A DNA stretch of 47,565 bases from Myceligenerans salitolerans (GCF_017349295.1 NZ_JAFMPK010000030.1:14862-62426); one strand, 5' to 3'. Positions 8,613-17,394 are shown, numbered from the stretch's first letter. Translations and numbers: made by a program. Notes: generated by a model from the sequence alone, not told the origin.

Positions 8613-9347
8613 TCACTTCTGGCCGTAGACGTTCTGATAACGGTCGTAGAGGGAGTCGATGTGCTTCTGCTCGATCGGAAGCGGGTCGCCGAGCTGGCGG
8701 GAGAGGTGCACCGCGCGGGCGACCTCCTCGCACATCACCGCGGCCTTCACCGCGGCGCGGGCGTCCTTGCCGATCGTGAAGGGGCCGTGGTTCGCCATGA
8801 GCACGGCCGGGCTGCGCGAGTCGCGGAGGGTCTCGACGATGCCGCGGCCGATCGAGTCGTCACCGATGATCGCGAACGGCCCCACCGGGATGGGTCCGCC
8901 GAACTCGTCGGCCATCATCGTCAGCACGCACGGCACGGCCTCGCCGCGCGCCGCCCAGGCGGTCGCGTACGTCGAGTGCGTGTGCACGACGCCGCCGACG
9001 TGCGGCAGGTGCTTGTAGGTGTAGGCGTGGGCGGCGGTGTCCGACGACGGCTTGTGCGCCGCGTCGTGCACCATCGCGCCCTCGAGGTCGCAGACCACCA
9101 TCAGTTCGGGCGCCAGCTCGTCGTAGGAGACCCCGGACGGCTTGATGACGAGCAGATCGGCGCTGCCGTCGGCGGCCCCGCCGAGCTCCGCCGGGATCCG
9201 CACGCGTTGGGAAACGTTACCGGCCGTCCAGACGACGAGACCGTTGCGCGGCAGCTCGGCGTGCAGGTCGGACACGACCTGGCGGGTGCGGGCGATCTCC
9301 TCACGCACCTCGGGCGCGTAGTCGCTGAACTCTTCGGCGATGCTCAT
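8613..9347 (-). CDS. araD: L-ribulose-5-phosphate 4-epimerase
   Basis: The product is 244 aa, a class II aldolase-fold enzyme that converts L-ribulose 5-phosphate to D-xylulose 5-phosphate, linking arabinose to the pentose phosphate pathway. Visible motifs are GNVS (43-46) and KPSG (69-72) for phosphate binding, SSD (101-103), and the zinc ligands H122 and H124 (VHTHS) plus H187 (NHGPF). The ATG at 9347 overlaps the araB stop as ATGA and is preceded by AGGAGAA, so translation is coupled to araB. Confidence 0.96.
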   Translation of the reverse strand: MSIAEEFSDYAPEVREEIARTRQVVSDLHAELPRNGLVVWTAGNVSQRVRIPAELGGAADGSADLLVIKPSGVSYDELAPELMVVCDLEGAMVHDAAHKPSSDTAAHAYTYKHLPHVGGVVHTHSTYATAWAARGEAVPCVLTMMADEFGGPIPVGPFAIIGDDSIGRGIVETLRDSRSPAVLMANHGPFTIGKDARAAVKAAVMCEEVARAVHLSRQLGDPLPIEQKHIDSLYDRYQNVYGQK

Positions 9348-11002
9348 CCGGCGTTCTCCTCGGTGGTGGTCAGAGGTTTCACGGCCTCCACGGCTGCCCG
9401 CTCCGCGGCGAGACCGGCCGTGTACCGCTCGAGGTACGTGGCGAAGCCGGCGGTGTCCTCGGCCTCGGGCGTCACGACGTCGACCGCGGCGTCGGCGAAC
9501 ACCTCGGCCGCGAGGTAGTCACCGAGGCTCCGGCCCTCACCGGAGCGCAGGTAGGCGGCCAGGACGGCCATGCCCCACGCGCCGCCCTCACCGGCCGCCT
9601 GCCCGACGCCCACCGGTGCGCCGATGGCGGCGGCCAGCATGCGCTGGGCGACACCCGCGGTCCGGAACAGACCACCGTGGCCGAACATCGCGTCGATCTC
9701 GACGCCTTCGTCCGCGAGAACCCGCATGCCGAGGCTCAGTGTGGCGAACACGCCGTAGATCTGGGTACGCGCCAGGTTGGCCAGGGTCAGCCGGCTGTCC
9801 GGGGTGCGCACGATCATCGGGCGCCCCTCGGCCAGCCCGGCGATCGGCTCGCCGGACAGCTGGTTGTACGCGAGCAGGCCGCCGCCGTCCGGCTCGCCGT
9901 CGAGGGCCGCCCGGAACAGCGCCTCGAAGACGGTGTCGGCGTCGGACGGACCGCCGACGGCCGCCGAGAGCTCGCGGAACACCTCGGCCCACGCGCCGAG
10001 CTCGCTCGCGCCGTTGTTGCAGTGCACCATGGCCACGAGGTCGCCGGCGGGGGTGGTGACGAGGTCGAGCTCGGGGTGGTGCCCGCGCAGGGCGCCCTCC
10101 AGCACCACCATCGCGAAGATGCTCGTGCCGGCACTGATGTTGCCCGTGCGGGGCTCGACGGCGTTGGTCGCGACCATGCCCGTGCCGGCGTCGCCCTCGG
10201 GCGGGCACAGGGGAACACCGGGACGCAGGGCACCGCTCGGGTCCAGCAGCGCCGCGCCCTCGGGCGTGAGCGCGCCGGCGTCCGCCCCGGCGGGAAGGAT
10301 CTCGGGAAGCAGGTCGGCCAGGCGCGAGCCGGTGTCCCCCGGCACCCTTGCGGCGACGAACTCGTCCAGCTTCGCGAGCATCCCGGCGTCGTACCGCCCC
10401 GTCACGGGGTCCACGGGGAACATGCCCGAGGCGTCGCCGACGCCGAGCACCTTGCGGCCGGTGAGGCGCCAGTGCACGTAGCCGGCCAGCGTGGTGAGGT
10501 ACGTGGTGCGGGCGACGTGGGGCTCGGCGTCGAGCACGGCCTGGTAGTGATGGGCGACCGACCAGCGCAGCGGGATGTTGTACCCGAACAGGTCGGTGAG
10601 CTCGCGAGCCGCGACCTCCGTCGTGGTGTCGCGCCACGTGCGGAACGGGACGAGCAGTTCGTCGCCGTCGAAGGCGAGGTAACCGTGCATCATCGCCGAG
10701 ACGCCGATCGCGCCGAACGTCCGGGGGCGGATCCCGTACTGCCGCTCGACGTCGGCCACGAGATCCGCGAAGCAGTCCCGGAGGCCGTCCCACACCGCGT
10801 CGAGCGGGTACGTCCAGTGCCCGTCGACCAACCGGTTCTCCCAGTCGTGGCCGCCGCCGGCGATCGGAGCGTGCTCCGGCCCGATCAGCACCGCCTTGAT
10901 ACGGGTGGAGCCCAGTTCGATCCCGAGGCTGGTCCGGCCCTGTTCGATCGCGTCCCGGACCCTGTCCGGACGCCGTGTCACCACATCGTGCTCCTGCGCC
11001 AT
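9344..11002 (-). CDS. araB: Ribulokinase (FGGY family)
   Basis: The product is 552 aa, an FGGY carbohydrate kinase with GIELGSTRIKAVLIG near residue 27 (phosphate 1 loop), GAIGVSAMMHGYLAF near residue 97, GNISAGTSIFAM in the middle and a C-terminal GHGGLF segment. Position before araD/araA points to L-ribulose phosphorylation; FGGY sequences alone do not fix the substrate. ATG 11002 has no ribosome-binding site, but TAACAT lies 6 nt upstream, so it may be leaderless, with the operator covering the -10. An alternative is GTG 10984, which has an AGGAG 6 nt upstream inside the longer reading frame. It is the first gene of the operon. Confidence 0.92.
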   Translation of the reverse strand: MAQEHDVVTRRPDRVRDAIEQGRTSLGIELGSTRIKAVLIGPEHAPIAGGGHDWENRLVDGHWTYPLDAVWDGLRDCFADLVADVERQYGIRPRTFGAIGVSAMMHGYLAFDGDELLVPFRTWRDTTTEVAARELTDLFGYNIPLRWSVAHHYQAVLDAEPHVARTTYLTTLAGYVHWRLTGRKVLGVGDASGMFPVDPVTGRYDAGMLAKLDEFVAARVPGDTGSRLADLLPEILPAGADAGALTPEGAALLDPSGALRPGVPLCPPEGDAGTGMVATNAVEPRTGNISAGTSIFAMVVLEGALRGHHPELDLVTTPAGDLVAMVHCNNGASELGAWAEVFRELSAAVGGPSDADTVFEALFRAALDGEPDGGGLLAYNQLSGEPIAGLAEGRPMIVRTPDSRLTLANLARTQIYGVFATLSLGMRVLADEGVEIDAMFGHGGLFRTAGVAQRMLAAAIGAPVGVGQAAGEGGAWGMAVLAAYLRSGEGRSLGDYLAAEVFADAAVDVVTPEAEDTAGFATYLERYTAGLAAERAAVEAVKPLTTTEENAG

Positions 11003-11008
11003 GGGAAG

Positions 11009-11024
11009 ATGTTAACGCTCACAC
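11009..11024 (-). promoter_or_regulatory. LacI-family operator overlapping the araB -10 region
   Basis: The motif TGTTAACGCTCACA occupies 11010-11023. On the minus strand it reads TGTGAGCGTTAACAT, and TAACAT (11009-11014) sits 6 nt from the araB ATG. It is the same sequence and register as in the transporter promoter at 6811-6828. Repressor binding would block the promoter directly. Confidence 0.85.
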
Positions 11025-11173
11025 GGCCGGACGACGAAACTCTGTCCCGCGAGGTCCCGCGCCGGCCACGGGCGGCCGCGGCCGACGGAGCAGACGGGCT
11101 GGTGAGCCCGCCGCCGCACGGTGACCGGCGCGTACCCGCCGTCGTGGCCGGCGCCGACCGCGCGGCGGTCCGC

Positions 11174-12280
11174 TCACGCGCCCTTTCGCGGCGGGGCCGT
11201 GGACGCGCGGACCACGAGTTCCGGCGTGATCAGCGCACCGGACGGCGACTTGCCGGCCACCGCCTCGAAGAGCAGCTCGACACTGCGCCTGCCCAGTGCG
11301 GCGAACGGCTGGCGGACCGTGGTGAGCGGCGGGATGAACTGGTCGGCGCCCTGGATGTCGTCGAACCCGACGAGCGAGACCTCCTCCGGGACGCGGAGAC
11401 CCGCCTCCCAGAAGGCTCGCGCCAGGCCGAGGGCGAGTTCGTCGTTGGCGGCGAAGACCGCCGTCGGGCCGTCGCCGGCCAGGATCCGCTCGGCGAGGCC
11501 ACGGCCGACCTCGTACCCGCGTCCGGCCGACCAGTCGGCCACGACGGGCTCCGGCACGGGAGCGCCGCGCTCCGTCAGTGCCGCGCGCCACCCCGCGACG
11601 CGCTGGCGCGCGTCGAAGAAGTCCTGCGGACCGGCCACGTGCAGGACCGTCTCGTGACCCAGGTCGAGCAGGTGCCCGACGGCGAGCCCGGCACCGACAC
11701 CCTGGTCGACGGCCAGGGGGATGGTGCGCTCCACCGCCGACTCCCGCGCCGCGATGAGCACCACCGGGATGGCCGCGTCGAAGGCCGCGACGGCTCGCCC
11801 GACGTCGTCCTGCGGGGCGATGACCACGACCCCTTCGACGGCCTGGCTCATGAAGTGCTCCAGCACGTGGTCCACGGACTCGGCGTCGTACGAGCCGATG
11901 GTGGCCACCGAGGTGAACCATCCCTGCTCCCGGGCGGCCTCCTCGACGGCGACCAGCGTGCTGGTCGGCCCGTAGAGGGCGGAGGAGGTCGTGATCACAC
12001 CGAGCGTGGCGGAACGCGCCGTGACGAGGGCGCGCGCGGCGACGTTGCGGCGGTACCCGAGCTCCCGGATCGCCTGGACCACCCGCTCGCGCGTCTCCGG
12101 CGCGACCCGCGGGCTGCCGTTGAGCACGCGGGACACCGTCTGATGGGAGACGCCGGCCCGGGCGGCGACATCGGCCATGGCGGGCCGGCGCGGGGACCGT
12201 CCGCCTCCGGATCCGTTCGCGGAGGGTTCCATGGCACGGCCGTCCGGCGCGGGTGGTTCGACTGTCACGCACCCGATCAT
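11174..12280 (-). CDS. LacI-family transcriptional regulator, probable arabinose-regulon repressor
   Basis: The product is about 368 aa. An N-terminal LacI helix-turn-helix (MADVAARAGVSHQTVSRVLNG) is followed by a hinge helix and a type I periplasmic-binding-like sensor domain (about 90-360) that would bind the inducer. It lies just upstream of araB in the same direction. The three operators near araB, the binding protein and the GH43 gene are of the LacI type, and this is the only LacI gene in that part of the window, so it is the natural candidate regulator (inference). The start is uncertain: ATG 12280 behind GGAAA is used here; ATG 12232 is possible. No copy of the operator was seen in its own upstream region. 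Confidence 0.88.
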   Translation of the reverse strand: MIGCVTVEPPAPDGRAMEPSANGSGGGRSPRRPAMADVAARAGVSHQTVSRVLNGSPRVAPETRERVVQAIRELGYRRNVAARALVTARSATLGVITTSSALYGPTSTLVAVEEAAREQGWFTSVATIGSYDAESVDHVLEHFMSQAVEGVVVIAPQDDVGRAVAAFDAAIPVVLIAARESAVERTIPLAVDQGVGAGLAVGHLLDLGHETVLHVAGPQDFFDARQRVAGWRAALTERGAPVPEPVVADWSAGRGYEVGRGLAERILAGDGPTAVFAANDELALGLARAFWEAGLRVPEEVSLVGFDDIQGADQFIPPLTTVRQPFAALGRRSVELLFEAVAGKSPSGALITPELVVRASTAPPRKGA

Positions 12281-12337
12281 GACCGATTTCCGGAGCGATG
12301 CATGCATGGCGTCCGGTTTGCGTCATTATGTAGCCCC

Positions 12338-13600
12338 ATGAGGATCCTGCTGACCGCCGGAAGGTTGCTCGTCGCCCACTGGCCGGCGTTGCTCGCCCTC
12401 GGCTTCGCCGGCGTCGCGCTGCGGGGCGCGGCCTTCTGGGGAGCCCTCGAGGTCAGCAGGTGGAACGCGCTCGTCGCGCAGATCGTGCTGCTGGCGCTGC
12501 CGCTCGGACTGCTCCTGCCGGTCATCGCGATGCTCCGCGTCTGTTACCCGTCGCTGGGCAACCTGACGCGACCGCGGACCGCAGCGGCCCCGGAACGCCG
12601 TGAACAACCCCTGGCCGACGTGGCGCTGGCCGTGCTGATCCCCTTCCTCGCCGTGTACGCGATCGAGGGAACGATGGACGCCGACCACGCCCGGTACCTG
12701 AACGACGTCGCCGCCGACGAGTTGTTCGGCACCGCCATGTTCACCGACGAGGGCATCGACTTCTCCGGACGCCTCGGCCTGTGGACCGGGTGGACGCTCG
12801 TGGGCGTGGTGGTCGGCGCGGTGGTGCTGCGCTGGCTCCTCGGCGTGCTCGACCGCAAGGTGCACTTCCTGGGACTGACGCTGCTCGGCGCGGCGGTGGA
12901 GGTGTTCTGGAGCGTCCAGGCCGCCTACGACCTGGAATCCCTCGGCCGGGGAATGCTGTTCATGCTGCAGGACCGGGCGCTCGTGCACTGGTCCGTCGGG
13001 ACGTACACCTCGGCGACGGAATCGGCACAGGGTGAGGCCGTGGCGGAGGCAGGGGCCGCCACCGCCGAAGGACTCGTCACGGTCGTCGAGTCGCTCGACG
13101 TGGTGATCGTCGCGCCCCTCGCCTGGCTCGCGATCGGAACGGTCGTGCTGGGGCGCCGGCTCATGGCACCACCGTCCACGGAGCACGCGTGGCTGGACCA
13201 GACGGCCATGCCCGCATGGCTGCGCAAGGTTCTCGCCGCCGTCACGCAGGAGCTGCGGGACCGCTTCTCGGCACTCGTGCAGGGCCTGAGGATGATCACG
13301 AGGGGCGGTATCGGCGCGATGCTCGTCTTCTGCCTGGCCTACCTCGTGGTGATGCGCGCGCCGGTGGCGGTGGCCTGGATCGTCCGGGCGATCACGGGGC
13401 CGGTCGACACCGACCTGTGGCTGCTGGTCATCTCGCCCTGGGAAGAGGCGGCCGGGACGGCGATCTCGCTCGCCCTGGCCGGCGCGCTGATCGCCGCCGC
13501 GGTGGACACCATGGTCGGGCGGGGCATGACGGTCGCGAGCGGCCCGGACGGGGACGGCGACGAGGAAGGCGCGATCCCGGGAACGTTCGTCGCACCCTGA
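12338..13600 (+). CDS. Multi-pass membrane protein of unknown function
   Basis: The product is 420 aa with roughly eight to nine predicted membrane segments (for example around WPALLALGFAGVAL, IVLLALPLGLLLPVI, DVALAVLIPFLAVYAI, WTLVGVVVGAVVLRW, GIGAMLVFCLAYLVV and AAGTAISLALAGALIAAAV). The C-terminal ~20 residues are acidic and probably cytoplasmic. No known family is recognised. The in-frame reading frame runs far upstream but that part is antisense to araB and the regulator; the ATG at 12338 begins a typical membrane-protein N-terminus. CATTAT lies 8 nt upstream and no ribosome-binding site is seen, so translation may be leaderless. It is divergent from the LacI gene and followed by proC 67 bp later. 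Confidence 0.7.
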   Translation: MRILLTAGRLLVAHWPALLALGFAGVALRGAAFWGALEVSRWNALVAQIVLLALPLGLLLPVIAMLRVCYPSLGNLTRPRTAAAPERREQPLADVALAVLIPFLAVYAIEGTMDADHARYLNDVAADELFGTAMFTDEGIDFSGRLGLWTGWTLVGVVVGAVVLRWLLGVLDRKVHFLGLTLLGAAVEVFWSVQAAYDLESLGRGMLFMLQDRALVHWSVGTYTSATESAQGEAVAEAGAATAEGLVTVVESLDVVIVAPLAWLAIGTVVLGRRLMAPPSTEHAWLDQTAMPAWLRKVLAAVTQELRDRFSALVQGLRMITRGGIGAMLVFCLAYLVVMRAPVAVAWIVRAITGPVDTDLWLLVISPWEEAAGTAISLALAGALIAAAVDTMVGRGMTVASGPDGDGDEEGAIPGTFVAP

Positions 13601-13667
13601 GCGCGAGCCGGGGCGGACGCGCGAGTGGCGCGGTGAGGCACCCGCAGGTTCCTGCGAGGATGTCGGC

Positions 13668-14483
13668 ATGACCGAACGCGTGGCGATCCTGGGTACGGGC
13701 AACATGGGCGAGGCGGTCCTCGCGGGTGCGATCGGGGCGGGCTGGTCGCCGGGCGACGTCACCGCGACCGTGCGCGCCACCGAGCACGGCACGGCCCGCG
13801 CGGCGTCGCTCCGCGAGCGCCACGGTGTCGCCACCACCACGGACAACGCGGCGGCGGTCACGGGGGCGGAACTCGCCGTCGTCGCGGTCAAGCCGAAGGA
13901 CGTCCCTGCGGTGCTCGACGAGATCGCGCCCGTTCTCACGGCGGGCGCCGTGGTGGTCAGCGTCGCGGCGGGTGTCACGACGGCGGCGATGGAGCGGTCC
14001 CTGCGGCCCGGTACGCCGGTGGTGCGCACGATGCCCAACACGCCGGCGCAGATCGGTGCCGGGATCACCGCCGTGGCACCCGGAGCCGCGGCGGACGAGA
14101 CCCATCTCGCGCTCGTCGAACGCTTCCTGGCCGGGACGGGAGACGTCGTCCGGGTCGCGGAGAAGGACCTGGACGCGGTGACCGCGCTGTCCGGTGGCGG
14201 TCCGGCCTACGTGTTCACCGTGATCGACGCGCTCGCCGAGGCGGGCGTGCACGCGGGCCTCAAGCGCGACGTCGCGTCCCGCCTCGCCCGGCAGACGGTG
14301 CTCGGTGCCGCACGGCTCGCCGTCGAGACCGGCGAGCACCCGGCGATCCTGCGTGAGCGGGTCACCTCTCCCGCGGGGACGACCGCCGCGGGGCTCCGCG
14401 TCCTCGAGGAGCGTGCCGTCCGTGCGGCCTTCCTGGCGGCGGTCGAGGCGGCTCGCGCCCGCTCGCTGGAACTGGGCGCCTGA
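13668..14483 (+). CDS. proC: Pyrroline-5-carboxylate reductase
   Basis: The product is 271 aa, the usual ProC length. It reduces 1-pyrroline-5-carboxylate to L-proline with NAD(P)H, the last step of proline synthesis. The N-terminal Rossmann motif is GTGNMGEAVL (about 9-18). VVAVKPKDV, VRTMPNTPAQIG and the C-terminal signature region ALSGGGPAYVFTVIDALAEAG through TSPAGTTAAGLRVLEE are all present. ATG 13668 has GAGGA about 8 nt upstream. Confidence 0.96.
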   Translation: MTERVAILGTGNMGEAVLAGAIGAGWSPGDVTATVRATEHGTARAASLRERHGVATTTDNAAAVTGAELAVVAVKPKDVPAVLDEIAPVLTAGAVVVSVAAGVTTAAMERSLRPGTPVVRTMPNTPAQIGAGITAVAPGAAADETHLALVERFLAGTGDVVRVAEKDLDAVTALSGGGPAYVFTVIDALAEAGVHAGLKRDVASRLARQTVLGAARLAVETGEHPAILRERVTSPAGTTAAGLRVLEERAVRAAFLAAVEAARARSLELGA

Positions 14484-14537
14484 CGCCGCTGGTCACCACG
14501 GCGCCGGACCGTTGCCAATAAGTCCGTTGTGTCTCGG

Positions 14538-14543
14538 TACGAT
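14538..14543 (+). promoter_or_regulatory. -10 box of a probable leaderless promoter
   Basis: TACGAT lies 8 nt before the ATG at 14552. There is no ribosome-binding site at a usable distance, so transcription probably starts at or near the start codon. Confidence 0.45.
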
Positions 14544-14551
14544 CTGGGGCC

Positions 14552-15280
14552 ATGAAGCACGCCCGCAATGCCGCGCCCGGCCTCTCGGGGGTGGCCCGGA
14601 ATCTCTTCGCGTCACTCGGCACCACCGGCAAGGTGGTCACCGGGGCCGTCGCCGCGGTGCTCGCCGCGACACCCTTCGGGGCCTGGAACGCGGTGGCGGA
14701 CGACGCGGTCCCGCTCTCGGCCGGGACTCCCGTCGAGGTGGGGCCGTACGAGGTGCTGATCGAGAAGGTCGTGTCGACCAGGACGCTCGGCGACGTCCGG
14801 CCGCTCGACCCGGCCGACAAGCTGCTCGTCGTGGTCGCGGAGGTCACGAACACCTCCGATCTCCCGGCACATGCGTACCAGCTCGCCGACATCGTTCCCG
14901 CGCCGGTCGGAGCCGGGGTGGTGGACCGCGAGGGCCGGCCCGTGGCCGACGACGTCGCGACCGGGGACCGTCCGCTTCCGGATCGGTACAACATCGCCGA
15001 CGCGGGGGATCTCGACGTCGTCAACCCCGGTGTGACCTACCGGGTCGCGCTCGTGTGGAACCAGGACGGGGACGCTGCTCCCGCGACGGCACGGGTGGAC
15101 CTCGCCGGCCTGGACTGGATCGACGAGGGATTCGCGGGTCTCGACGACGAGTACTGGCTCCCGACGGACGAGATCACCCACAGCGGCAGGTTCGACGTCG
15201 AACCGCCCGGGTCCGCGGGTGATGACGGCGAGGCCGGTGGTGCGGACGGCGGCTCCGGGTCCACGGGGACGGACGCGTGA
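14552..15280 (+). CDS. Membrane-anchored extracytoplasmic protein, first of a three-gene operon
   Basis: The product is 242 aa and of unknown function. A hydrophobic segment at about 25-45 acts as signal or anchor. It is followed by a beta-rich domain (about 50-215) that begins with a short pre-strand and contains LLVVVAEVTNTSD, the layout of DUF4352-like immunoglobulin folds (resemblance only). The last ~25 residues are Gly/Asp/Ser-rich and disordered. Its stop overlaps the start of the next gene as GTGA, so expression is coupled. No enzyme motif is visible. Confidence 0.75.
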   Translation: MKHARNAAPGLSGVARNLFASLGTTGKVVTGAVAAVLAATPFGAWNAVADDAVPLSAGTPVEVGPYEVLIEKVVSTRTLGDVRPLDPADKLLVVVAEVTNTSDLPAHAYQLADIVPAPVGAGVVDREGRPVADDVATGDRPLPDRYNIADAGDLDVVNPGVTYRVALVWNQDGDAAPATARVDLAGLDWIDEGFAGLDDEYWLPTDEITHSGRFDVEPPGSAGDDGEAGGADGGSGSTGTDA

Positions 15281-15891
15281 GCGGCCGCCGGTCTCGGTGG
15301 CGCACCATCCTCTTCGTGCCGGTTGCCATCGGTGCCGCGACCTGGTTCGTCACACAGGTGCCCCAGGACGCCGGCGTCGACCAGCCGTTCGAGGTGGAGG
15401 GCGCCGTCGGCGAGACCGTGCGTCTCGGATACGCCGACCTGACCGTGACGGACGTCCGCGTCGCACAGCGGATCGACGGTGAGGGGGTGGCGCAGGCCGG
15501 CGGTGTGTTCGTGGTGGTCGACGCCGTCTGGGAAGCCGCCGCACGCACACTGTCCATCGGCGGTGCCGAACTCGTGGACGCCGAGGAACGCACGCACGCC
15601 GCGACGGACCGATCCGGCTGCGCGACCGCGACGAGCGCCGCCCCGGCCTACGGGCAGCGCATCACGTACTGTTTCGACGTGGCGCCTGACGCCCTGGAGG
15701 GTGCACACGTCCGGCTCGGGCGCGGCGGCGAGGGCGAGAGCGGCGCGTTCCAGCGGCGGGACGCGGTCGCCGTCGTGGACCTGGGCCTCGACGAGGCAGC
15801 TCTCGACGAGGCAGGCGCGGGCGAGGCCCTGCGGGTCGAGGGACCGGCCCCCGTGGTCGACGCGCGCCCGGGCACGGAGGGGGACGCATGA
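15277..15891 (+). CDS. Membrane-anchored extracytoplasmic protein, second of a three-gene operon
   Basis: The product is 204 aa and unknown. A basic N-terminus and one membrane segment (about 9-24) precede an extracytoplasmic beta-sandwich-like domain: VGETVRLGYADLTVTDVRV followed by GGVFVVVDAVW, again resembling DUF4352-type folds. Two cysteines (in GCATAT and TYCFDV) could form a disulfide. It starts at GTG 15277 inside the stop of the preceding gene and ends overlapping the next start as ATGA. The three consecutive proteins share topology but little sequence, suggesting subunits of one surface assembly (inference). Confidence 0.72.
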   Translation: MSGRRSRWRTILFVPVAIGAATWFVTQVPQDAGVDQPFEVEGAVGETVRLGYADLTVTDVRVAQRIDGEGVAQAGGVFVVVDAVWEAAARTLSIGGAELVDAEERTHAATDRSGCATATSAAPAYGQRITYCFDVAPDALEGAHVRLGRGGEGESGAFQRRDAVAVVDLGLDEAALDEAGAGEALRVEGPAPVVDARPGTEGDA

Positions 15892-16517
15892 CGGTCTCGA
15901 CCGACCGGAACGGACGCGGCTGGTGGCGACGGAACGGTGTGTGGCTCGCGGTTCTGCCGCTCCTGATCGCGGCGGCTGCCGCCGCGTGGTCCTTTCGCCT
16001 CGTGAACCTCTGGTGGCCGACCGAGCTGGTCGACGAGGTCGACCGGGCCGACGTCGGCGAGACCGCCCGTTTCGTCGGTGAGTACTACGACCTCGGACTG
16101 GTGGACCCGGGGCTCGCCAACACCTGGGTGACCCGGGAGGTCGACGTCCGGGTGCTCGACGTGAGGACGGCCGAAGGGCTGCCCCGGTCGGTGGTGGCGC
16201 AGATCGACCGGGTCCCCGACGGTTCGACGGCCTGGCGCGTCGAGCTCGAACTCACCGCCGAGCCGGGTACCGACCTGGGTTCGTGCCAGGTGATCCTCCT
16301 GACCGCCGACGGCACGCGCTACGGCGAGCGCGGCACCGGCAGCGATCCCCTGGGCCAGGGCAACCCCTGCATGCCGCCGGACTCGCTCGACTCGGTCGCA
16401 CCGGAGGACGGGACCTGGCAGACGTCGACCGTGGTGCTCACCCGCGCCGGTGACACGCCCGACGAGGTGTGGCTCTCCTTCGGCAGCCCGCACTACGTCA
16501 CGCTCGACCTGCCCTGA
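15888..16517 (+). CDS. Membrane-anchored extracytoplasmic protein, third of a three-gene operon
   Basis: The product is 209 aa and unknown. One membrane segment lies at about 18-40 (VWLAVLPLLIAAAAAAW), followed by an extracytoplasmic domain starting GETARFVGEYYDLG. Two cysteines (GSCQV and NPCMPP) are positioned as a likely disulfide. The ATG at 15888 overlaps the stop of the second gene as ATGA. The gene is convergent with the next one, 13 bp apart. Confidence 0.72.
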   Translation: MTVSTDRNGRGWWRRNGVWLAVLPLLIAAAAAAWSFRLVNLWWPTELVDEVDRADVGETARFVGEYYDLGLVDPGLANTWVTREVDVRVLDVRTAEGLPRSVVAQIDRVPDGSTAWRVELELTAEPGTDLGSCQVILLTADGTRYGERGTGSDPLGQGNPCMPPDSLDSVAPEDGTWQTSTVVLTRAGDTPDEVWLSFGSPHYVTLDLP

Positions 16518-16530
16518 GGCCGCGCGCCGC

Positions 16531-17178
16531 TCAGAGCGGGAACGCGCGGTAGAACTCCTCGACCACCTCGGCGGGACCCTTCGCCTGAAGCACCGCCGTA
16601 CCGTTGCGCCACGTCATGGTGCGTCGGCCGCCGTCGGCGGGGGTGAGTGCGTACTGGCCGACCACGTCGTCGCCCACCTTGACGTCGCCCGACTTCCTGG
16701 CCTCCCCGGCCGCCTTCACGAGCGCCTCCGCGGACGTCGTCGCCTCGTCGGCGCTCGGCCACTGGACCGCTGTGACCACGACACGAAGGTCCGCGCCGTC
16801 GGTGTACGTCGCCTTCCAGCCCTCGGTGGCCTCCGACTCCTCGGCGGCGTCGGTCTCCGTCAGTTCCGACAACGCGAACTGCAGGACCGCGGACGGAAGC
16901 GCCTCCTGGAAGGCGGTCTCGCCGTCGGGCCGCTGCATCGGCTTGACCGACGGCGTCGGGGGCGACGCCGTCACCGTGACGGTCGGCACCGGATCGGGCT
17001 CCTCGGCGTGCAGGAAGCCCGGCCACACCAGCCCCGCGAAGGCCAGCAGGGACACGAGCACCAGCAGCGCCAGCACGCCCACCACGAGGCGCCGACGACG
17101 GTACACCGTCGGGGACCTACGGACCCGGGGCCGCGGCTGCTGCGCCCGGCCGCCCGATCCCGCGCGCTCGTGGGTCAT
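16531..17178 (-). CDS. Single-pass membrane protein of unknown function
   Basis: The product is 215 aa. It has a basic cytoplasmic N-terminus (about 1-33), one strong membrane segment (LVVGVLALLVLVSLLAFAGLVW), a Thr/Pro-rich linker with a PTVTVTASPPTP pattern, and an extracytoplasmic domain with no cysteines. No family is recognised. The ATG at 17178 has a clear GAGGAGAGG ribosome-binding site, so the much longer upstream frame is spurious. TAGGGT at 17228-17233 (minus strand) is a plausible -10. Divergent from radA. Confidence 0.75.
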   Translation of the reverse strand: MTHERAGSGGRAQQPRPRVRRSPTVYRRRRLVVGVLALLVLVSLLAFAGLVWPGFLHAEEPDPVPTVTVTASPPTPSVKPMQRPDGETAFQEALPSAVLQFALSELTETDAAEESEATEGWKATYTDGADLRVVVTAVQWPSADEATTSAEALVKAAGEARKSGDVKVGDDVVGQYALTPADGGRRTMTWRNGTAVLQAKGPAEVVEEFYRAFPL

Positions 17179-17381
17179 TGTCCTCTCCTCGAGTGAGACG
17201 TCCCGCCGGTCGACGGCGGCGCTACGAACCCTATGACGCGTGGCCGACACGCGCTCGCAGGCGCGCGGTCTGGAGGACCGTCCCGCCCCACGTGACCTCC
17301 ACGGGGTGCGCGCCGGCGCGCACCGCGCCCGGTCTCCGGGTGACCGGCCACCGCACGGTCGTCGATGTCGGCCACCCCGGG

Positions 17382-17387
17382 TACCGT
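17382..17387 (+). promoter_or_regulatory. -10 box of a probable leaderless radA promoter
   Basis: TACCGT ends 7 nt before the GTG at 17395, the same layout as many other genes here. It favours GTG 17395 over the upstream ATG 17365 as the radA start. Confidence 0.5.
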
Positions 17388-17394
17388 CCCCACC

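Noticed and set aside
1685-11023. The TGTGAGCGYTAACA sites as CRP/GlxR sites
   Set aside because: They share TGTGA with CRP but lack the second TCACA half at N6 spacing and have the central CG and dyad of LacI operators. The true CRP-type site is at 25618-25637.
9677-12337. Long plus-strand open frame continuous with the membrane protein gene
   Set aside because: It is antisense to araB and the LacI gene, which have complete family motifs. High GC leaves the opposite strand open. The real gene begins at 12338.
17365-17394. ATG 17365 as the radA start
   Set aside because: No ribosome-binding site. GTG 17395 has TACCGT 7 nt upstream and gives the usual short N-terminus before the zinc finger. 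The earlier start cannot be fully excluded.
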